Assembly (NCBI GenBank): GCA_022450045.1
Contig: JAKURD010000010.1
Coordinates: 41,699-105,698, forward strand
Source: Gracilimonas sp.
GTDB lineage: Bacteria > Bacteroidota > Rhodothermia > Balneolales > Balneolaceae
Reading direction: 5' to 3'
Length of the DNA: 64,000 bases
The translations under genes were made by a program, and so were the position numbers. Shown piece by piece: positions 17,360 to 26,148 of this stretch (positions are counted from its first letter, which is position 1; each line of letters begins with the position of its first letter). The notes under the pieces were generated by a model. It did not search any database. It was not told where the DNA came from and was given only the letters and a program-made list of their open reading frames with translations.

Positions 17360-19343
17360 TTTTTTTCACTCCTTCCTGAAAGGGTGCGGTTGGTATTTTG
17401 ATGGTGAATGTTGTTCCCTGCCCTGGTTTGCTGCCTACATTAATGCTGCCTTCGTGGCTTCGAATAATTCCGGAGCAGATGGATAGCCCCAGCCCCGTCC
17501 CATGTTCTTTTTCTTTTGTGGTAAAAAAGGGTTCAAAAATTTTGTTCTGTATATTCTGTGGTATTCCGTCTCCGGTATCTTGAATCCATAGAATCAAAAA
17601 TCCGGTCGCCTCTTTTCCCTCATTAGTTGGTTGATCAGCCTTAATAATCAGACGTCCGCCTTCGGGCATGGCATCAAGGGCATTTAAGAAGAGATTCAGG
17701 AATACCTGCTGCATTTCGTCTGCATTTGCCATCACCGGGAGCAGTGAATCCGGGAGGTGATTTTCTATTGAAATCCCATTTTTTTGAGCTGTCTGTTCAA
17801 TCATTGATAGTGCATTTTGTATGGGAATGCAGAGGTCAAGTTTGTTTCGGAAAGCTACAGAGGGGCGACAATAGGAAAGCAACCCTTTGGCTATATCGGA
17901 AACCCGGTCTGCGGCATCGATGATTTTTATCATCTCTTGCTTCATTTTCTCCGACATCTCATCAGCCCGCCGAAACAATAACAGGCGGCTTTTGGCACTA
18001 ATGATAGTTATGGGGTTGTTCACTTCATGGGCAATTTTTCCGGCCAATTCTCCAACAGCAGCCAGTTTACCGGCACGCAGCATTTGTTGTTGGGCTTCCT
18101 TTTGTTCGGTTATATCCATAGCCAGTGAAACAGCACGGTCGTAATTACCGTCTTTATCCAGAAGTGCAGCAGTCGTTATGCGGAAAGTTCGGGATTCATT
18201 TCCGTGGCCGGTATCATTCACTGTTATCTCATTCGTACGTGTTTTTCCATCCTTCAATGTTTTGGCAATAAAACCTGCTTCATCAGATGCACTGTCTGAT
18301 ACCGTACCGTTGATGAATGTTTGGTCGAACCATATTTCCCAAATCAAATTTGCCCACAAAGGAATCCCCTTTTTGCTGCTAACCAGGAGGCCGGTTTTGG
18401 TAGTTTCCAATGATTTTTCAATCAGTTGACGTTGTTCCAGCGATTGATCTGCAAATAGGGCAAGCTGTTGTTCATCGCTGCGTATTCTGCTCATAATGGT
18501 ATCAATAAAAAAAGCACTCAATAAAAATATCGTAGCCATCAATCCTACAACGCTGCTTACATAAAGAGGTTTTTGCGACGCATGTACGGTCGTTCCGTAA
18601 TCTTCGAAATGAGGGAATACCGTGAGCGTATAGTGCTCAAAAATTCCGGTGATCTCTCCCGCCGCCATCACGATCAATAGAATAATGGCTGTTGCAGTAA
18701 CTGCATAGAATTGCTTTTGGCTTAATAAAATACCCGCAATTAATACATGAATAAGCAGTATAAATGTGAACGGGTTTTCAATACCACCGGAAAAATGCAG
18801 TAAAATCGTCAACAGTACCAGGTCAACGTAGGCTTGGACAGGTAGTAAAAACCTATCGAAATTATGGTGGCGATCCAAAATCATAAATATCACATTAAAG
18901 ACCCCGAGGCAGCCAATAGTAATAATCACCGGCCACCATACCTCCATCGGCAGCCATTTATAGACAAAAATTACCAGATATACCAATACCAAAGCCAGGA
19001 AAACCGCAACCCAGCGCATAATAATGAACCAATTTATAAATTTTTCCAATCGTTTTCTTTGGTTCGGGCGTTCACCGAGAGTCCATTTTTGAGCTGACAG
19101 CAGCGAATCGGAGGCTTTGACTACCAGCCAACCGACCAAAATAACGGAAACCAATGCGATGAAAATCCCCCTGAACAAATGAAATGGTTGCAATTCTTCT
19201 GCTGTAAAATCATCAAGCCAAAAAGACTCAGTAATTTCAAACAGGCCAAATAAAGCAATGACAACACCACAGGCCAATAAAACAGATCGCAAGATTGCCC
19301 TTCGAAAAGTAGGAGGATCCGGATTTGAAGAAGTCAGATTCAT
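17352..19343 (-). CDS. Membrane-bound PAS sensor histidine kinase
   Basis: The 663-aa protein starts with two membrane helices, a cytoplasmic stretch, and a block of about five more helices (residues 105-285), then a PAS domain (about 300-420), a HisKA dimerisation domain with the phospho-acceptor His in KIAHEVNNP, and a HATPase domain with NLFLNALDAM, DTGDGIP and GTGLGLSI boxes. This is an NtrB-like kinase with a large membrane sensor. It is the upstream gene of the ntrC-type pair, with an 8-bp overlap. The signal is unknown; the position next to cytochrome and copper genes suggests redox or metal status, as inference. Confidence 0.94.
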   Translation of the reverse strand: MNLTSSNPDPPTFRRAILRSVLLACGVVIALFGLFEITESFWLDDFTAEELQPFHLFRGIFIALVSVILVGWLVVKASDSLLSAQKWTLGERPNQRKRLEKFINWFIIMRWVAVFLALVLVYLVIFVYKWLPMEVWWPVIITIGCLGVFNVIFMILDRHHNFDRFLLPVQAYVDLVLLTILLHFSGGIENPFTFILLIHVLIAGILLSQKQFYAVTATAIILLIVMAAGEITGIFEHYTLTVFPHFEDYGTTVHASQKPLYVSSVVGLMATIFLLSAFFIDTIMSRIRSDEQQLALFADQSLEQRQLIEKSLETTKTGLLVSSKKGIPLWANLIWEIWFDQTFINGTVSDSASDEAGFIAKTLKDGKTRTNEITVNDTGHGNESRTFRITTAALLDKDGNYDRAVSLAMDITEQKEAQQQMLRAGKLAAVGELAGKIAHEVNNPITIISAKSRLLLFRRADEMSEKMKQEMIKIIDAADRVSDIAKGLLSYCRPSVAFRNKLDLCIPIQNALSMIEQTAQKNGISIENHLPDSLLPVMANADEMQQVFLNLFLNALDAMPEGGRLIIKADQPTNEGKEATGFLILWIQDTGDGIPQNIQNKIFEPFFTTKEKEHGTGLGLSICSGIIRSHEGSINVGSKPGQGTTFTIKIPTAPFQEGVKKNG

Positions 19344-20022
19344 TGGCGGTTACAAATTCCTGCTATATTTTGTTGCAAATTGTTAATTTTAAATTGTTGA
19401 ATAAATTAATAATGAAAGCTGAGAATTAATATATGGCCTAAGTATGCAAACAATCAAAGTGAATAGACTACCCGAGGCAGAGCCGTCGAGGTATTAATCT
19501 GATTTTGCTCTGCAAATTTTTTGGTACCAGACCTATAATTAAACCCCTGCACTTAAAATGCGGCATTTTTTAGTGTTTTGAAAAATCTGAGAAGTTGTAT
19601 TTTGGGTGATGGACAAGACAATGTACAAGGGTCTTGATACAGTTACCGGGTTGACGCGTCACGCGGATTTCGCTGTCGAAATTAATTCAGCAGGTGAAGG
19701 GAAGTACCTCACGGTAGTTGCATACCGAGTTTCTGATGTTGGGTGAGCGGTTATGGAGCTTGAAGCACGGAGAATATTACAGACGATATGATTCAGCAAT
19801 ATTTAGAACTTCACTGGAAGAAAGAGTCCAATTGATGACTCGGATTTTATTCTGAAGCAGGACTCTCAGTCTCAAGTCAAACCCCTGTATTTTCAGTACA
19901 GGATGGTTTAGTATAATCAGCATGAGAGAATTTAAATAAGTCTACTGTAGGATAAATCTCCCCATGATGGTTTTCCCATCTTTATTCCTATCTTTCGAAA
20001 AACAAAAATACATTTTTTGATC
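19344..20022. other. Intergenic region between the two regulatory pairs
   Basis: The divergent promoters of the ntrB-like kinase (minus) and the OmpR-type regulator (plus) must lie here. Apart from a doubtful 45-codon ORF at 19609-19746 the sequence is AT-rich with stops in all frames. No copy of the TTTAAGG direct repeat is seen. Confidence 0.5.
19609..19746 (+). CDS. Doubtful short ORF, 45 aa, possibly a gene remnant
   Basis: ATG GAC AAG ACA starts a 45-residue frame containing TGLTRHADFAVEINSAGEGK and ending in YRVSDVG. Its composition looks coding and GC content is higher than in the flanks, but there is no clear ribosome binding site and I know no family. It could be a small protein or the eroded end of a former gene. 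Short open frames follow it without continuity. Confidence 0.2.
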   Translation: MDKTMYKGLDTVTGLTRHADFAVEINSAGEGKYLTVVAYRVSDVG

Positions 20023-20751
20023 ATGTGGATACTATTAGTTGAGGACGAAAAGCAGCTGGCAAACTCGTTAAAAAGAGGATTGGAAGAAGAAGGGTACGTA
20101 GTAGAAGTACAACATGATGGTGAGGAAGCGGAACTGCAAGGATTGGTTAATGATTACGATATGGTGGTTTTAGACTGGAGACTGCCCCATCGTGACGGAA
20201 AAGAAATATTGGAACATTGGCGTGCAGAAGACCGGAATTTCCCTGTATTAATGCTCACAGCACTTGCCGATCTGGACCACAAAGTATCCGGCTTGGATGC
20301 CGGCGCCGATGACTATATGAGCAAGCCCTTTTCTTTTGATGAACTACTGGCGCGAATAAGAGCGCTGTCACGGCGGGCTGCAGATATTTCAAATACCGAA
20401 ATAGTGAAAATGGGTCCTATAGTAATTGACGCCCGAAAGCATAAAGTAATGGTGGAAGGAATGTCTCTGACTTTGAGACAAAAAGAGTTCATTTTACTCG
20501 AGTTGCTAATGACCCATCTGGGCACTGTTTTCTCAAAAACCCAGATTGCAGAGCGGGTTTGGGGTTCAGCCTACTATGTATCCGATAACACGATAGAGGC
20601 TACTATATCAACTCTTCGCCAAAAACTTAGCGAGACTTTTGAGGATCTTGATAACTATAAACTTGGAAAAAATGATCAGATTATAGAAACCATACGGGGA
20701 GCAGGTTACCGGTTTAACATTGACTTATTTAATGATGATAAAGAATCATGA
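20023..20751 (+). CDS. OmpR-family response regulator (CusR/CopR-like)
   Basis: The 242-aa protein has a receiver domain (WILLVEDEKQLANSL; phospho-acceptor in MVVLDWRLPHRDG; conserved Lys in YMSKPFSFDELLAR) and a C-terminal winged-helix DNA-binding domain (LTLRQKEFILLELL; GAGYRFNI). The frame can begin at TTG 20017, but the ATG at 20023 gives the canonical start of the receiver. It overlaps the kinase gene by 4 bases. In metal regions such pairs usually sense periplasmic copper or silver. It is the best candidate in the window for binding the TTTAAGG direct repeats, since OmpR-type proteins bind 7-4-7 repeats; that link is inference. Confidence 0.93.
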   Translation: MWILLVEDEKQLANSLKRGLEEEGYVVEVQHDGEEAELQGLVNDYDMVVLDWRLPHRDGKEILEHWRAEDRNFPVLMLTALADLDHKVSGLDAGADDYMSKPFSFDELLARIRALSRRAADISNTEIVKMGPIVIDARKHKVMVEGMSLTLRQKEFILLELLMTHLGTVFSKTQIAERVWGSAYYVSDNTIEATISTLRQKLSETFEDLDNYKLGKNDQIIETIRGAGYRFNIDLFNDDKES

Positions 20752-22175
20752 AGTCAAATTTTTCTTTGTATAATGAGCTTTCCATATCAAAAAAACTGGC
20801 TTTCTGGTATGGATTAAGCTTATTTTTGATGCTTAGTTTGTTCGGCTACTTTTTATATGAAACGTTTCATCAATCGATCCACCACAATTATGACCGTCAC
20901 CTGCTATTTGAAGCTGAACAGTTGCTCCCATACATACAAACCGAAAACTCCTTATCCATAGACCTGACCGGGTACAGCAGAAATGAAGCACTTAGAAGCG
21001 GTGTGGAGTATGGTACGTATGTTCGATTATACGATAAAAAGGGCAATATGATCTACAGAAGCCCGAATTTCTCTGGTGTAGAAGAATCACTTGAACGTCA
21101 GATACCTGATGAGGAGCAGGAAAATTCTCTCAGTAGTGAGTGGCAGTCATTGCCTGCTCGCACACTTTACTACCCAATAAAAGACAACAACGGAAATCTG
21201 GGCGGCTGGCTGGAACTTACCGGATTTGAATGGACCCTTCATGAAGAATTAAACAGGTTCAGACAGTATTTATTTATTCTTATAGCAATAAGCGTTGCTT
21301 TTTCTATACTCGGGGGATACTGGCTGTCAAGAAGGGCGATGTCTCCGGTAGCCTCAATTATTGATGCGGCGAAATCAATTACAGCCACTGATCTGGATAA
21401 ACGAATACCTGTAAATTATCAGGTCCGGGACGAGCTTACAGACCTGGCAGAAACCTTTAATATAATGCTCAATCGGCTTCAACAAGGCTTTGAACGGGAA
21501 AAACGATTTACCTCAGATGCCTCTCATGAGCTGATGACCCCCCTATCCTCTCTGCAAAGTGAAGCCGAAATAATGCTTAGAAAACCCCGATCAAATGAAG
21601 AGTACCAGGAAACAATTGAACGAATGCTGGTGGAAGTGAGACGAATGAGTGAAATGGTGCACTTGCTTTTACAGCTATCCAGGGTAGAGTCGGCCCACCG
21701 AGCAAAACCTGATACCGTTAATTTTAGTCGCATTTCGGAAATGGTGTTAGACAAATACCGGGAACATGCTCAAGAAAAAAATATAAATATTCAATCACAG
21801 ATTGCGTCCAACCTGGACGTTCGGGCGCATGGTGCTTATATCGAGGAGGTTATCAATAACCTGCTGCAAAATACCTTAAAATATACACCAGAAGGAGGCA
21901 CCATTAATCTGGAGCTTAAACGATCCAGCAGTAAAGCCGTACTTCATCTCAGCGATACCGGTGCCGGGTTTGATGGTGACACCAAGGACCGCCTGTTTGA
22001 GCGATTTTACCGTGCTACGCAGCAGCAAGTGCAGGAACAGCCCGGAAGCGGTTTGGGCCTTCCGCTGGTGAAAGCAATCATAGAATTATATGGTGGTAAA
22101 ATAGGGGCATACAGTGACGGCCCCGGAAAAGGGTGTACATTTGTAGTGGAACTTCCATTAGCTAAAGAACAATAA
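20748..22175 (+). CDS. HAMP-containing sensor histidine kinase (CusS-like)
   Basis: The 475-aa protein has two membrane helices (about residues 17-40 and 175-195) around a periplasmic sensor domain of about 130 residues, a HAMP linker (SRRAMSPVASIIDAAKSITA), HisKA with the phospho-acceptor in SDASHELMTP, and a HATPase domain (NNLLQNTLKYT; DTGAGFDG; GSGLGLPLVKA). This is the layout of CusS and related heavy-metal kinases. It is translationally coupled (ATGA) to the response regulator, with which it forms a pair, and ends 2 bp from a convergent methyltransferase gene. Confidence 0.94.
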   Translation: MKSNFSLYNELSISKKLAFWYGLSLFLMLSLFGYFLYETFHQSIHHNYDRHLLFEAEQLLPYIQTENSLSIDLTGYSRNEALRSGVEYGTYVRLYDKKGNMIYRSPNFSGVEESLERQIPDEEQENSLSSEWQSLPARTLYYPIKDNNGNLGGWLELTGFEWTLHEELNRFRQYLFILIAISVAFSILGGYWLSRRAMSPVASIIDAAKSITATDLDKRIPVNYQVRDELTDLAETFNIMLNRLQQGFEREKRFTSDASHELMTPLSSLQSEAEIMLRKPRSNEEYQETIERMLVEVRRMSEMVHLLLQLSRVESAHRAKPDTVNFSRISEMVLDKYREHAQEKNINIQSQIASNLDVRAHGAYIEEVINNLLQNTLKYTPEGGTINLELKRSSSKAVLHLSDTGAGFDGDTKDRLFERFYRATQQQVQEQPGSGLGLPLVKAIIELYGGKIGAYSDGPGKGCTFVVELPLAKEQ

Positions 22176-22177
22176 TC

Positions 22178-22816
22178 TTAATGGGATTTGACAGCCTCAA
22201 TCCGTTTAAAAATTTCGCCCATAGTCAAATTCTTCACTTGTTCTACTTTCCATCCCGCAGCTTCAACATTTTCCACCGTTTGCCGGGCTATATGGACACC
22301 ACTCATATAATGAATGGGGCCATCCAGCTTGTCCATCGCGGCACCAAATAACGGGTTCCCAGACCGCATATGTTCCAGCAGGTGGAGTTTACCTCCCGGT
22401 TTTGTTACACGGAGGACCTCTTTCAAACCCAATACGGGATCGGGTACCGAACAAAACACAAAAGTGGCCACTACCTCGTCAAAATGATTGTCCGGAAAAT
22501 CCAACTCCTGGACATCCATTTCTTGCAGTGTAACCCGTTCTTTCTGCTCTTCCGCCAGTAATCTTTTTGCCTGTTTTAGCATATTTGGTGATAGATCGAT
22601 ACCGGTCAGTTTGATCTTATCGGGATGGTATGGGATATTTTTACCTGTACCAACCCCGATCTCCAGTACCTTTGGTCCGTTAACCCGTCTCCAAAGTTTT
22701 TTTCTCCATTTTTTATACCAAAGCTGCTCCATCGGCCACTCAAACAGGTTGTAGATAGTCGATGCAGTGTCATATCGTTTTTTGGTGAATTGCGTCTGTT
22801 GAGTGTCTGGTTTCAT
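22178..22816 (-). CDS. Class I SAM-dependent methyltransferase (UbiE/PmtA-like)
   Basis: The 212-aa protein shows the Rossmann motif I LEIGVGTGKNIPYHP, motif II TGIDLSPNML and motif IV LDFPDNHFDEVVATFVFCSV, then LRVTKPGGKLHLLEHM. It resembles small phospholipid or quinone methyltransferases and arsenite-type enzymes in outline but lacks a Cys trio for arsenic. The substrate cannot be set. It lies 1 bp downstream of a Met-rich cytochrome-like gene, so both are probably cotranscribed. Confidence 0.85.
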   Translation of the reverse strand: MKPDTQQTQFTKKRYDTASTIYNLFEWPMEQLWYKKWRKKLWRRVNGPKVLEIGVGTGKNIPYHPDKIKLTGIDLSPNMLKQAKRLLAEEQKERVTLQEMDVQELDFPDNHFDEVVATFVFCSVPDPVLGLKEVLRVTKPGGKLHLLEHMRSGNPLFGAAMDKLDGPIHYMSGVHIARQTVENVEAAGWKVEQVKNLTMGEIFKRIEAVKSH

Positions 22817-22817
22817 C

Positions 22818-23750
22818 CTAATTACCTCTTTTACCTCTTAGTTCACCGGCAGTCCATGGTCTTGTACGATCTCTAAACATTTGTCCAATCCGAATTATCT
22901 CCTCTTGCGTTATCTCAGGAAGCTCTTCATCACTTATTGTACGAGGATAATTCAATATGGCCGCCATTTCAGCAGCGCTTAACCGAGCTCTGAAAGAAGG
23001 CATCGTTCCCGAGTAGGATTGGCTGTTAACGCCGATGCTTCCGGTCAGCCCGTTCATCAAAATACGGTTGGGGATTGACTTCTCTTCAGTAATCCATTCC
23101 GAATTGACAAGCGGGGGAAAAGTATTAGCCAGCCCATTTCCATCGGTCCCATAGCAAGAAGCACAATTTTGAGTAAAAAGATTCTCCCCGTTTAACATTG
23201 TATAATCTCCGTCTTCATTGAACAGAGTCTCTTTCGGTTCATCCAAACCCGGAACCAGATCCATTACGTCACCATATTCCTCTGAAAGTCGTCGGTTCAT
23301 CTCAGCCATTTGATGTTCGCCCTGTTGATTGTGCATAGCGGCCACCCGGTCGTGCATGCTCATCATCTGTTGATACCACTCCCCGGTCTGGTTGCTTCGC
23401 ATTTGCCTCATCATATGCAGTCTGTTTCCCATCATACCATTTTTACTGCCCATCATGCGGTTGCTTTTGTCCTGCATGTTACCCGACATCATCTGCTGGT
23501 ATGAGGCCTCCATCCTACCGTGCATCTGCTGCATCTGGGTATAAAGTGAGTGTAGATTGGCAGGCGCGGAATTCAGAGATGCTTGGTATTTCGCCAGCAT
23601 TGTTTTGTAAGCCGTCTGCAACGAGTCGTAAGCGGTTTCGATCTGCCGTCGTTGTTCCCCGGTCATATAGTCCGAGCGCCCCATCTGGCAGGAAACTGAA
23701 AGTACGGTTAGAAAAACAAGTAAAATAAATTTCAGGGCTGGGTTTTTCAT
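22818..23750 (-). CDS. Met-rich lipoprotein with cytochrome c-like domain lacking the haem histidine
   Basis: The 310-aa protein has a lipobox (SVSCQ, Cys21), a helical segment very rich in Met, Gln and His (about residues 40-155; MMSGNMQDKSNRMMGSK) like copper-binding Met-rich proteins, and a C-terminal cytochrome c fold (about 185-285). The haem motif is CASCY (196-200) and not CASCH: the codon at 23151-23153 is TAT on the minus strand. Other cytochrome marks remain, including GTDGNG and the axial Met in SGTMPSF (Met250). Haem attachment would be abnormal or lost. It sits ahead of the methyltransferase gene and near the GntR gene. A role in copper binding in the periplasm is plausible. Confidence 0.82.
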   Translation of the reverse strand: MKNPALKFILLVFLTVLSVSCQMGRSDYMTGEQRRQIETAYDSLQTAYKTMLAKYQASLNSAPANLHSLYTQMQQMHGRMEASYQQMMSGNMQDKSNRMMGSKNGMMGNRLHMMRQMRSNQTGEWYQQMMSMHDRVAAMHNQQGEHQMAEMNRRLSEEYGDVMDLVPGLDEPKETLFNEDGDYTMLNGENLFTQNCASCYGTDGNGLANTFPPLVNSEWITEEKSIPNRILMNGLTGSIGVNSQSYSGTMPSFRARLSAAEMAAILNYPRTISDEELPEITQEEIIRIGQMFRDRTRPWTAGELRGKRGN

Positions 23751-23814
23751 GGCTATTAAAAACTTGTAGTATTAGTTTTTTGCCGTACAGAAGAATACTT
23801 TTTCAACCTTATCT

Positions 23815-24603
23815 TCAGGCATTAATGTGCGTGGTAAACTCATTGACCGGCGCACCCTGCGATCTCTTTTGGTCTGAGCTACCCCGCTGGGTACGTACCT
23901 CAAACACAATCTTATCATTTCTATAATACCGTTTCTGAAAATAGATTGGTTTATCCCTGATGGTGTACGATATCCTGTCGATCAACAGCACGGGAGTTTG
24001 TTTTTTTATATCAAGGTAGTTAGCTATTGTTGTGTCTGCTGCTGCTGCTTCCAGACGGTAGCATCCCTTATCGATAGGAATTTCAAATTCGTTTTCCAAA
24101 ATTTTAAACAGGGTTGTCTTTTGCAGATCATATCCATCTATAAGCTGCCCATAGAATACGGGCAGCCAGGTTATGTCATAAGCAATAGGCTGCTCGTTCC
24201 CGAGCCTGATGCGCTCAAGTTTAACCACGATAGTGTTTTCTTTAACACCCAGGTAAGAGCAGATTTCCGGTGTCACTTTCTCCTGCCGAAAAGATATTAC
24301 TTTAGAGGACGCCTGCAATCCGGTTCCGGATAACTCTTCCTCGAAATCTTTTAGTTCAGCAAATGACTGGTGAGTTCTTTGATCACTCACAAACGAACCC
24401 AGCCCCTGGCAGCGATAAATGAGTTGCTCATTCTCCAGCGTCTGCAGAGCACGCCTAACCGTAACACGGCTGACGTCAAAGCTATCACTCAGCTCATTCT
24501 CAGAGGGTAGTTTTTCATTCTCTTTCAGCAAACCATCCTGAATCTGCCCACGCAGCCAGTTGCTGATTTGCTTATGTAGCGGCGTACCATCTTGTAATTC
24601 CAT
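23815..24603 (-). CDS. GntR-family transcriptional regulator with UTRA domain
   Basis: The 262-aa protein has an N-terminal winged helix-turn-helix (PSENELSDSFDVSRVTVRRA, residues about 38-57, then LGSFV) and a UTRA ligand-binding domain (about 95-240; QEKVTPEICSYLGVKE; LERIRLGNEQPIAYDITWLP). HutC-type regulators bind short palindromes as dimers and are released by a small ligand. It is divergent from the DUF302-RND cluster, with 229 bp between. Two CYTGT-ATTA-ACARG palindromes in that gap are its likely operators. The effector is unknown. Confidence 0.93.
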   Translation of the reverse strand: MELQDGTPLHKQISNWLRGQIQDGLLKENEKLPSENELSDSFDVSRVTVRRALQTLENEQLIYRCQGLGSFVSDQRTHQSFAELKDFEEELSGTGLQASSKVISFRQEKVTPEICSYLGVKENTIVVKLERIRLGNEQPIAYDITWLPVFYGQLIDGYDLQKTTLFKILENEFEIPIDKGCYRLEAAAADTTIANYLDIKKQTPVLLIDRISYTIRDKPIYFQKRYYRNDKIVFEVRTQRGSSDQKRSQGAPVNEFTTHINA

Positions 24604-24666
24604 AAATCGATTGTCTTAAGTATCCATTAATTCTAATAATAACTATAAACAATCAAACATGCCATA

Positions 24667-24680
24667 CCTGTATTAACAAG
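24667..24680. promoter_or_regulatory. Putative GntR operator 1 (CCTGTATTAACAAG)
   Basis: The site is an inverted repeat, CCTGT-ATTA-ACAAG, differing from its mate at 24772-24785 only by an exchange of Y/R at the matching positions of each arm. It lies in the divergent region 64 bp upstream of the GntR gene, suited to autoregulation. GntR/HutC proteins typically bind YTGT-N4-ACAR-like sites. Confidence 0.62.
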
Positions 24681-24724
24681 CAATTAACATAAGATTATTC
24701 AGGAATTTCAAATGGACATGAATT

Positions 24725-24742
24725 TTTAAGGTTTATTTAAGG
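24725..24742 (+). promoter_or_regulatory. Direct-repeat operator TTTAAGG-N4-TTTAAGG upstream of the RND cluster
   Basis: Two perfect TTTAAGG 7-mers separated by TTTA point toward the DUF302 gene, 91 bp ahead of its start. The geometry matches the sites before copA, DUF2231 and the nuo-like operon, so the pump cluster seems to share their OmpR-type activator as well as the local GntR repressor. Confidence 0.65.
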
Positions 24743-24771
24743 TTTATCCCTTATATTCGGATTAGTATTTA

Positions 24772-24785
24772 CTTGTATTAACAGG
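24772..24785. promoter_or_regulatory. Putative GntR operator 2 (CTTGTATTAACAGG)
   Basis: Second copy of the CYTGT-ATTA-ACARG palindrome, 105 bp from the first (ten helical turns) and 48 bp upstream of the DUF302 start, where it could block the promoter of the RND cluster. The even spacing would allow looping between the two sites. Confidence 0.62.
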
Positions 24786-24832
24786 TAATTATAAAATTAA
24801 AAATACATTCTACAACATAAGGAAAGAATACC

Positions 24833-25219
24833 ATGGAATATTTCAATTCAAAGAAAGTAGAACTTCCTTTCGAGCAAGCCATTACCAAAGTGACCGAACT
24901 TCTTAAGGAAGAGGGATTCGGCGTGTTGACGGAAATCGATGTCAAAGACACGTTGAAAAAGAAACTGGATGTGGACTTCAAAAAATACAGAATCTTGGGT
25001 GCCTGCAACCCCAACTTCGCCTACCAGGCTTTGCAGGCTGAAGACAAAATCGGCGTGATGCTGCCCTGCAATGTTATTGTGGAGGAGCACGAAGACGGCA
25101 CTATAGAAGTTTCGGCCGTTGACCCGGTGGCTTCCATGCAGGCCGTGGAAAATGACAGTTTGGAACCGATCGCCGAGCAGGTGCGGGCTAATCTGAAGAA
25201 GGTAATTGATAGTCTTTAA
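24833..25219 (+). CDS. DUF302 protein
   Basis: The 128-aa protein has the DUF302 pattern: an N-terminal FEQAITKVTELLKEEGFGVL helix, ILGACNPNFAYQALQAE in the middle (Cys58), IGVMLPCNVIVEE (Cys79), and VAVDP-type VSAVDPVASMQ. DUF302 proteins are small alpha-beta proteins seen in sulfur-oxidation and efflux neighbourhoods, without a proven activity; the two conserved Cys may be redox-active or bind metal. No signal peptide is present, so it is cytoplasmic. It is the first gene after the divergent promoter region and leads the cluster. Confidence 0.88.
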   Translation: MEYFNSKKVELPFEQAITKVTELLKEEGFGVLTEIDVKDTLKKKLDVDFKKYRILGACNPNFAYQALQAEDKIGVMLPCNVIVEEHEDGTIEVSAVDPVASMQAVENDSLEPIAEQVRANLKKVIDSL

Positions 25220-25302
25220 TACTGCGATAAGAATACTATCCAAAAATTGACTCTAAATAGAATATTTAACTCTCAATAAAAATTAAACCAACGGTGACAA
25301 TT

Positions 25303-25794
25303 ATGAAACGCTTAACCACTACACTCGCACTCATGTTCTCTTTGATGCTGATCGCAAGCACCGGCTTTGCACAGCAGAAAAAAACTGACGTGCCTCAAAA
25401 GAAACAACAAATGATGGAAATGATGCAAGACTCAACCATGCGCTCTATGATGATGGATCAAATGACCCAAAACCCTGAAATGCGCAAGCAGATAATGCAA
25501 AAAATGATGGGTACCATGAAAATGGACAGCACCATGAAGATGGGCAACATGGAAAAAATGATGGATAATCCTGAAATGAAAGAGCGCATGCAAAAGCATA
25601 TGGAAATGATGCAGTCTATGATGGACGGCAACATGGATCAGTCTAAAATGAAGGACATGATGGCTGATTCATCCATGATGAAGATGATGTGCATGCAAAT
25701 GATGATGCAGGGCGACATGATGGATGGGAAAGGCATGATGGATAAAGACGGTATGAAGTCCGGCAATGGCATCCATGAGCAACATCATAACTAA
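25303..25794 (+). CDS. Exported Met-rich protein
   Basis: The 163-aa protein has a signal peptide (MKRLTTTLALMFSLMLIAST) and a mature part in which about a quarter of residues are methionine, in MMxxM and MDxSMM patterns (SMMKMMCMQMMMQGDMM), ending in HEQHHN. Met clusters in the periplasm bind Cu(I) or Ag(I) through thioethers, so a copper/silver sponge or chaperone for the pump is likely. I take the ATG at 25303; a GTG 9 bases earlier is less likely. It is followed by a GC-rich hairpin. Confidence 0.8.
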   Translation: MKRLTTTLALMFSLMLIASTGFAQQKKTDVPQKKQQMMEMMQDSTMRSMMMDQMTQNPEMRKQIMQKMMGTMKMDSTMKMGNMEKMMDNPEMKERMQKHMEMMQSMMDGNMDQSKMKDMMADSSMMKMMCMQMMMQGDMMDGKGMMDKDGMKSGNGIHEQHHN

Positions 25795-25806
25795 CTAATA
25801 ATGAAA

Positions 25807-25836
25807 AGTCATCCCCGGTCAATTACCGGGGTGACT
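25807..25836 (+). other. Intra-operon hairpin
   Basis: AGTCATCCCCGGT pairs with ACCGGGGTGACT with one bulged base and a 5-base loop. It is not followed by a T tract, so it is more likely an RNA-processing or stability element that protects the Met-rich mRNA than a full terminator. Confidence 0.5.
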
Positions 25837-25863
25837 CTTAAACTTTAAAATTATGGAGCAATT

Positions 25864-26097
25864 ATGCATGGATTTAACGGATTCGGAGGCGGTTGGATGA
25901 TGATTTTCTGGTGGATATTGATAATCGCCGCAGTAGTAGTACTGGTGAAATGGACCGCCACATCAACCGGTGGCTGGCCCGGCAACGGCAATAACAGGCA
26001 AAACAAAAGTGCCTTAGACATCCTGGAAGAACGATATGCCCGGGGTGAAATTGACAAGGAAGAATACGAAGAGAAAAAAATGGATCTGATAAGTTAG
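25864..26097 (+). CDS. SHOCT-domain membrane protein
   Basis: The 77-aa protein has a glycine-rich start, one membrane helix (about residues 12-32; MIFWWILIIAAVVVLVKW) and a C-terminal SHOCT motif, ALDILEERYARGEIDKEEYE. SHOCT tails are short oligomerisation elements of unknown role; this form with a preceding helix is common next to metal efflux genes. It is the third gene of the cluster. Confidence 0.85.
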   Translation: MHGFNGFGGGWMMIFWWILIIAAVVVLVKWTATSTGGWPGNGNNRQNKSALDILEERYARGEIDKEEYEEKKMDLIS

Positions 26098-26148
26098 CAA
26101 TACGAAATTCATACCCGAATAATCAAATATATAAATAGAATCAAAATT

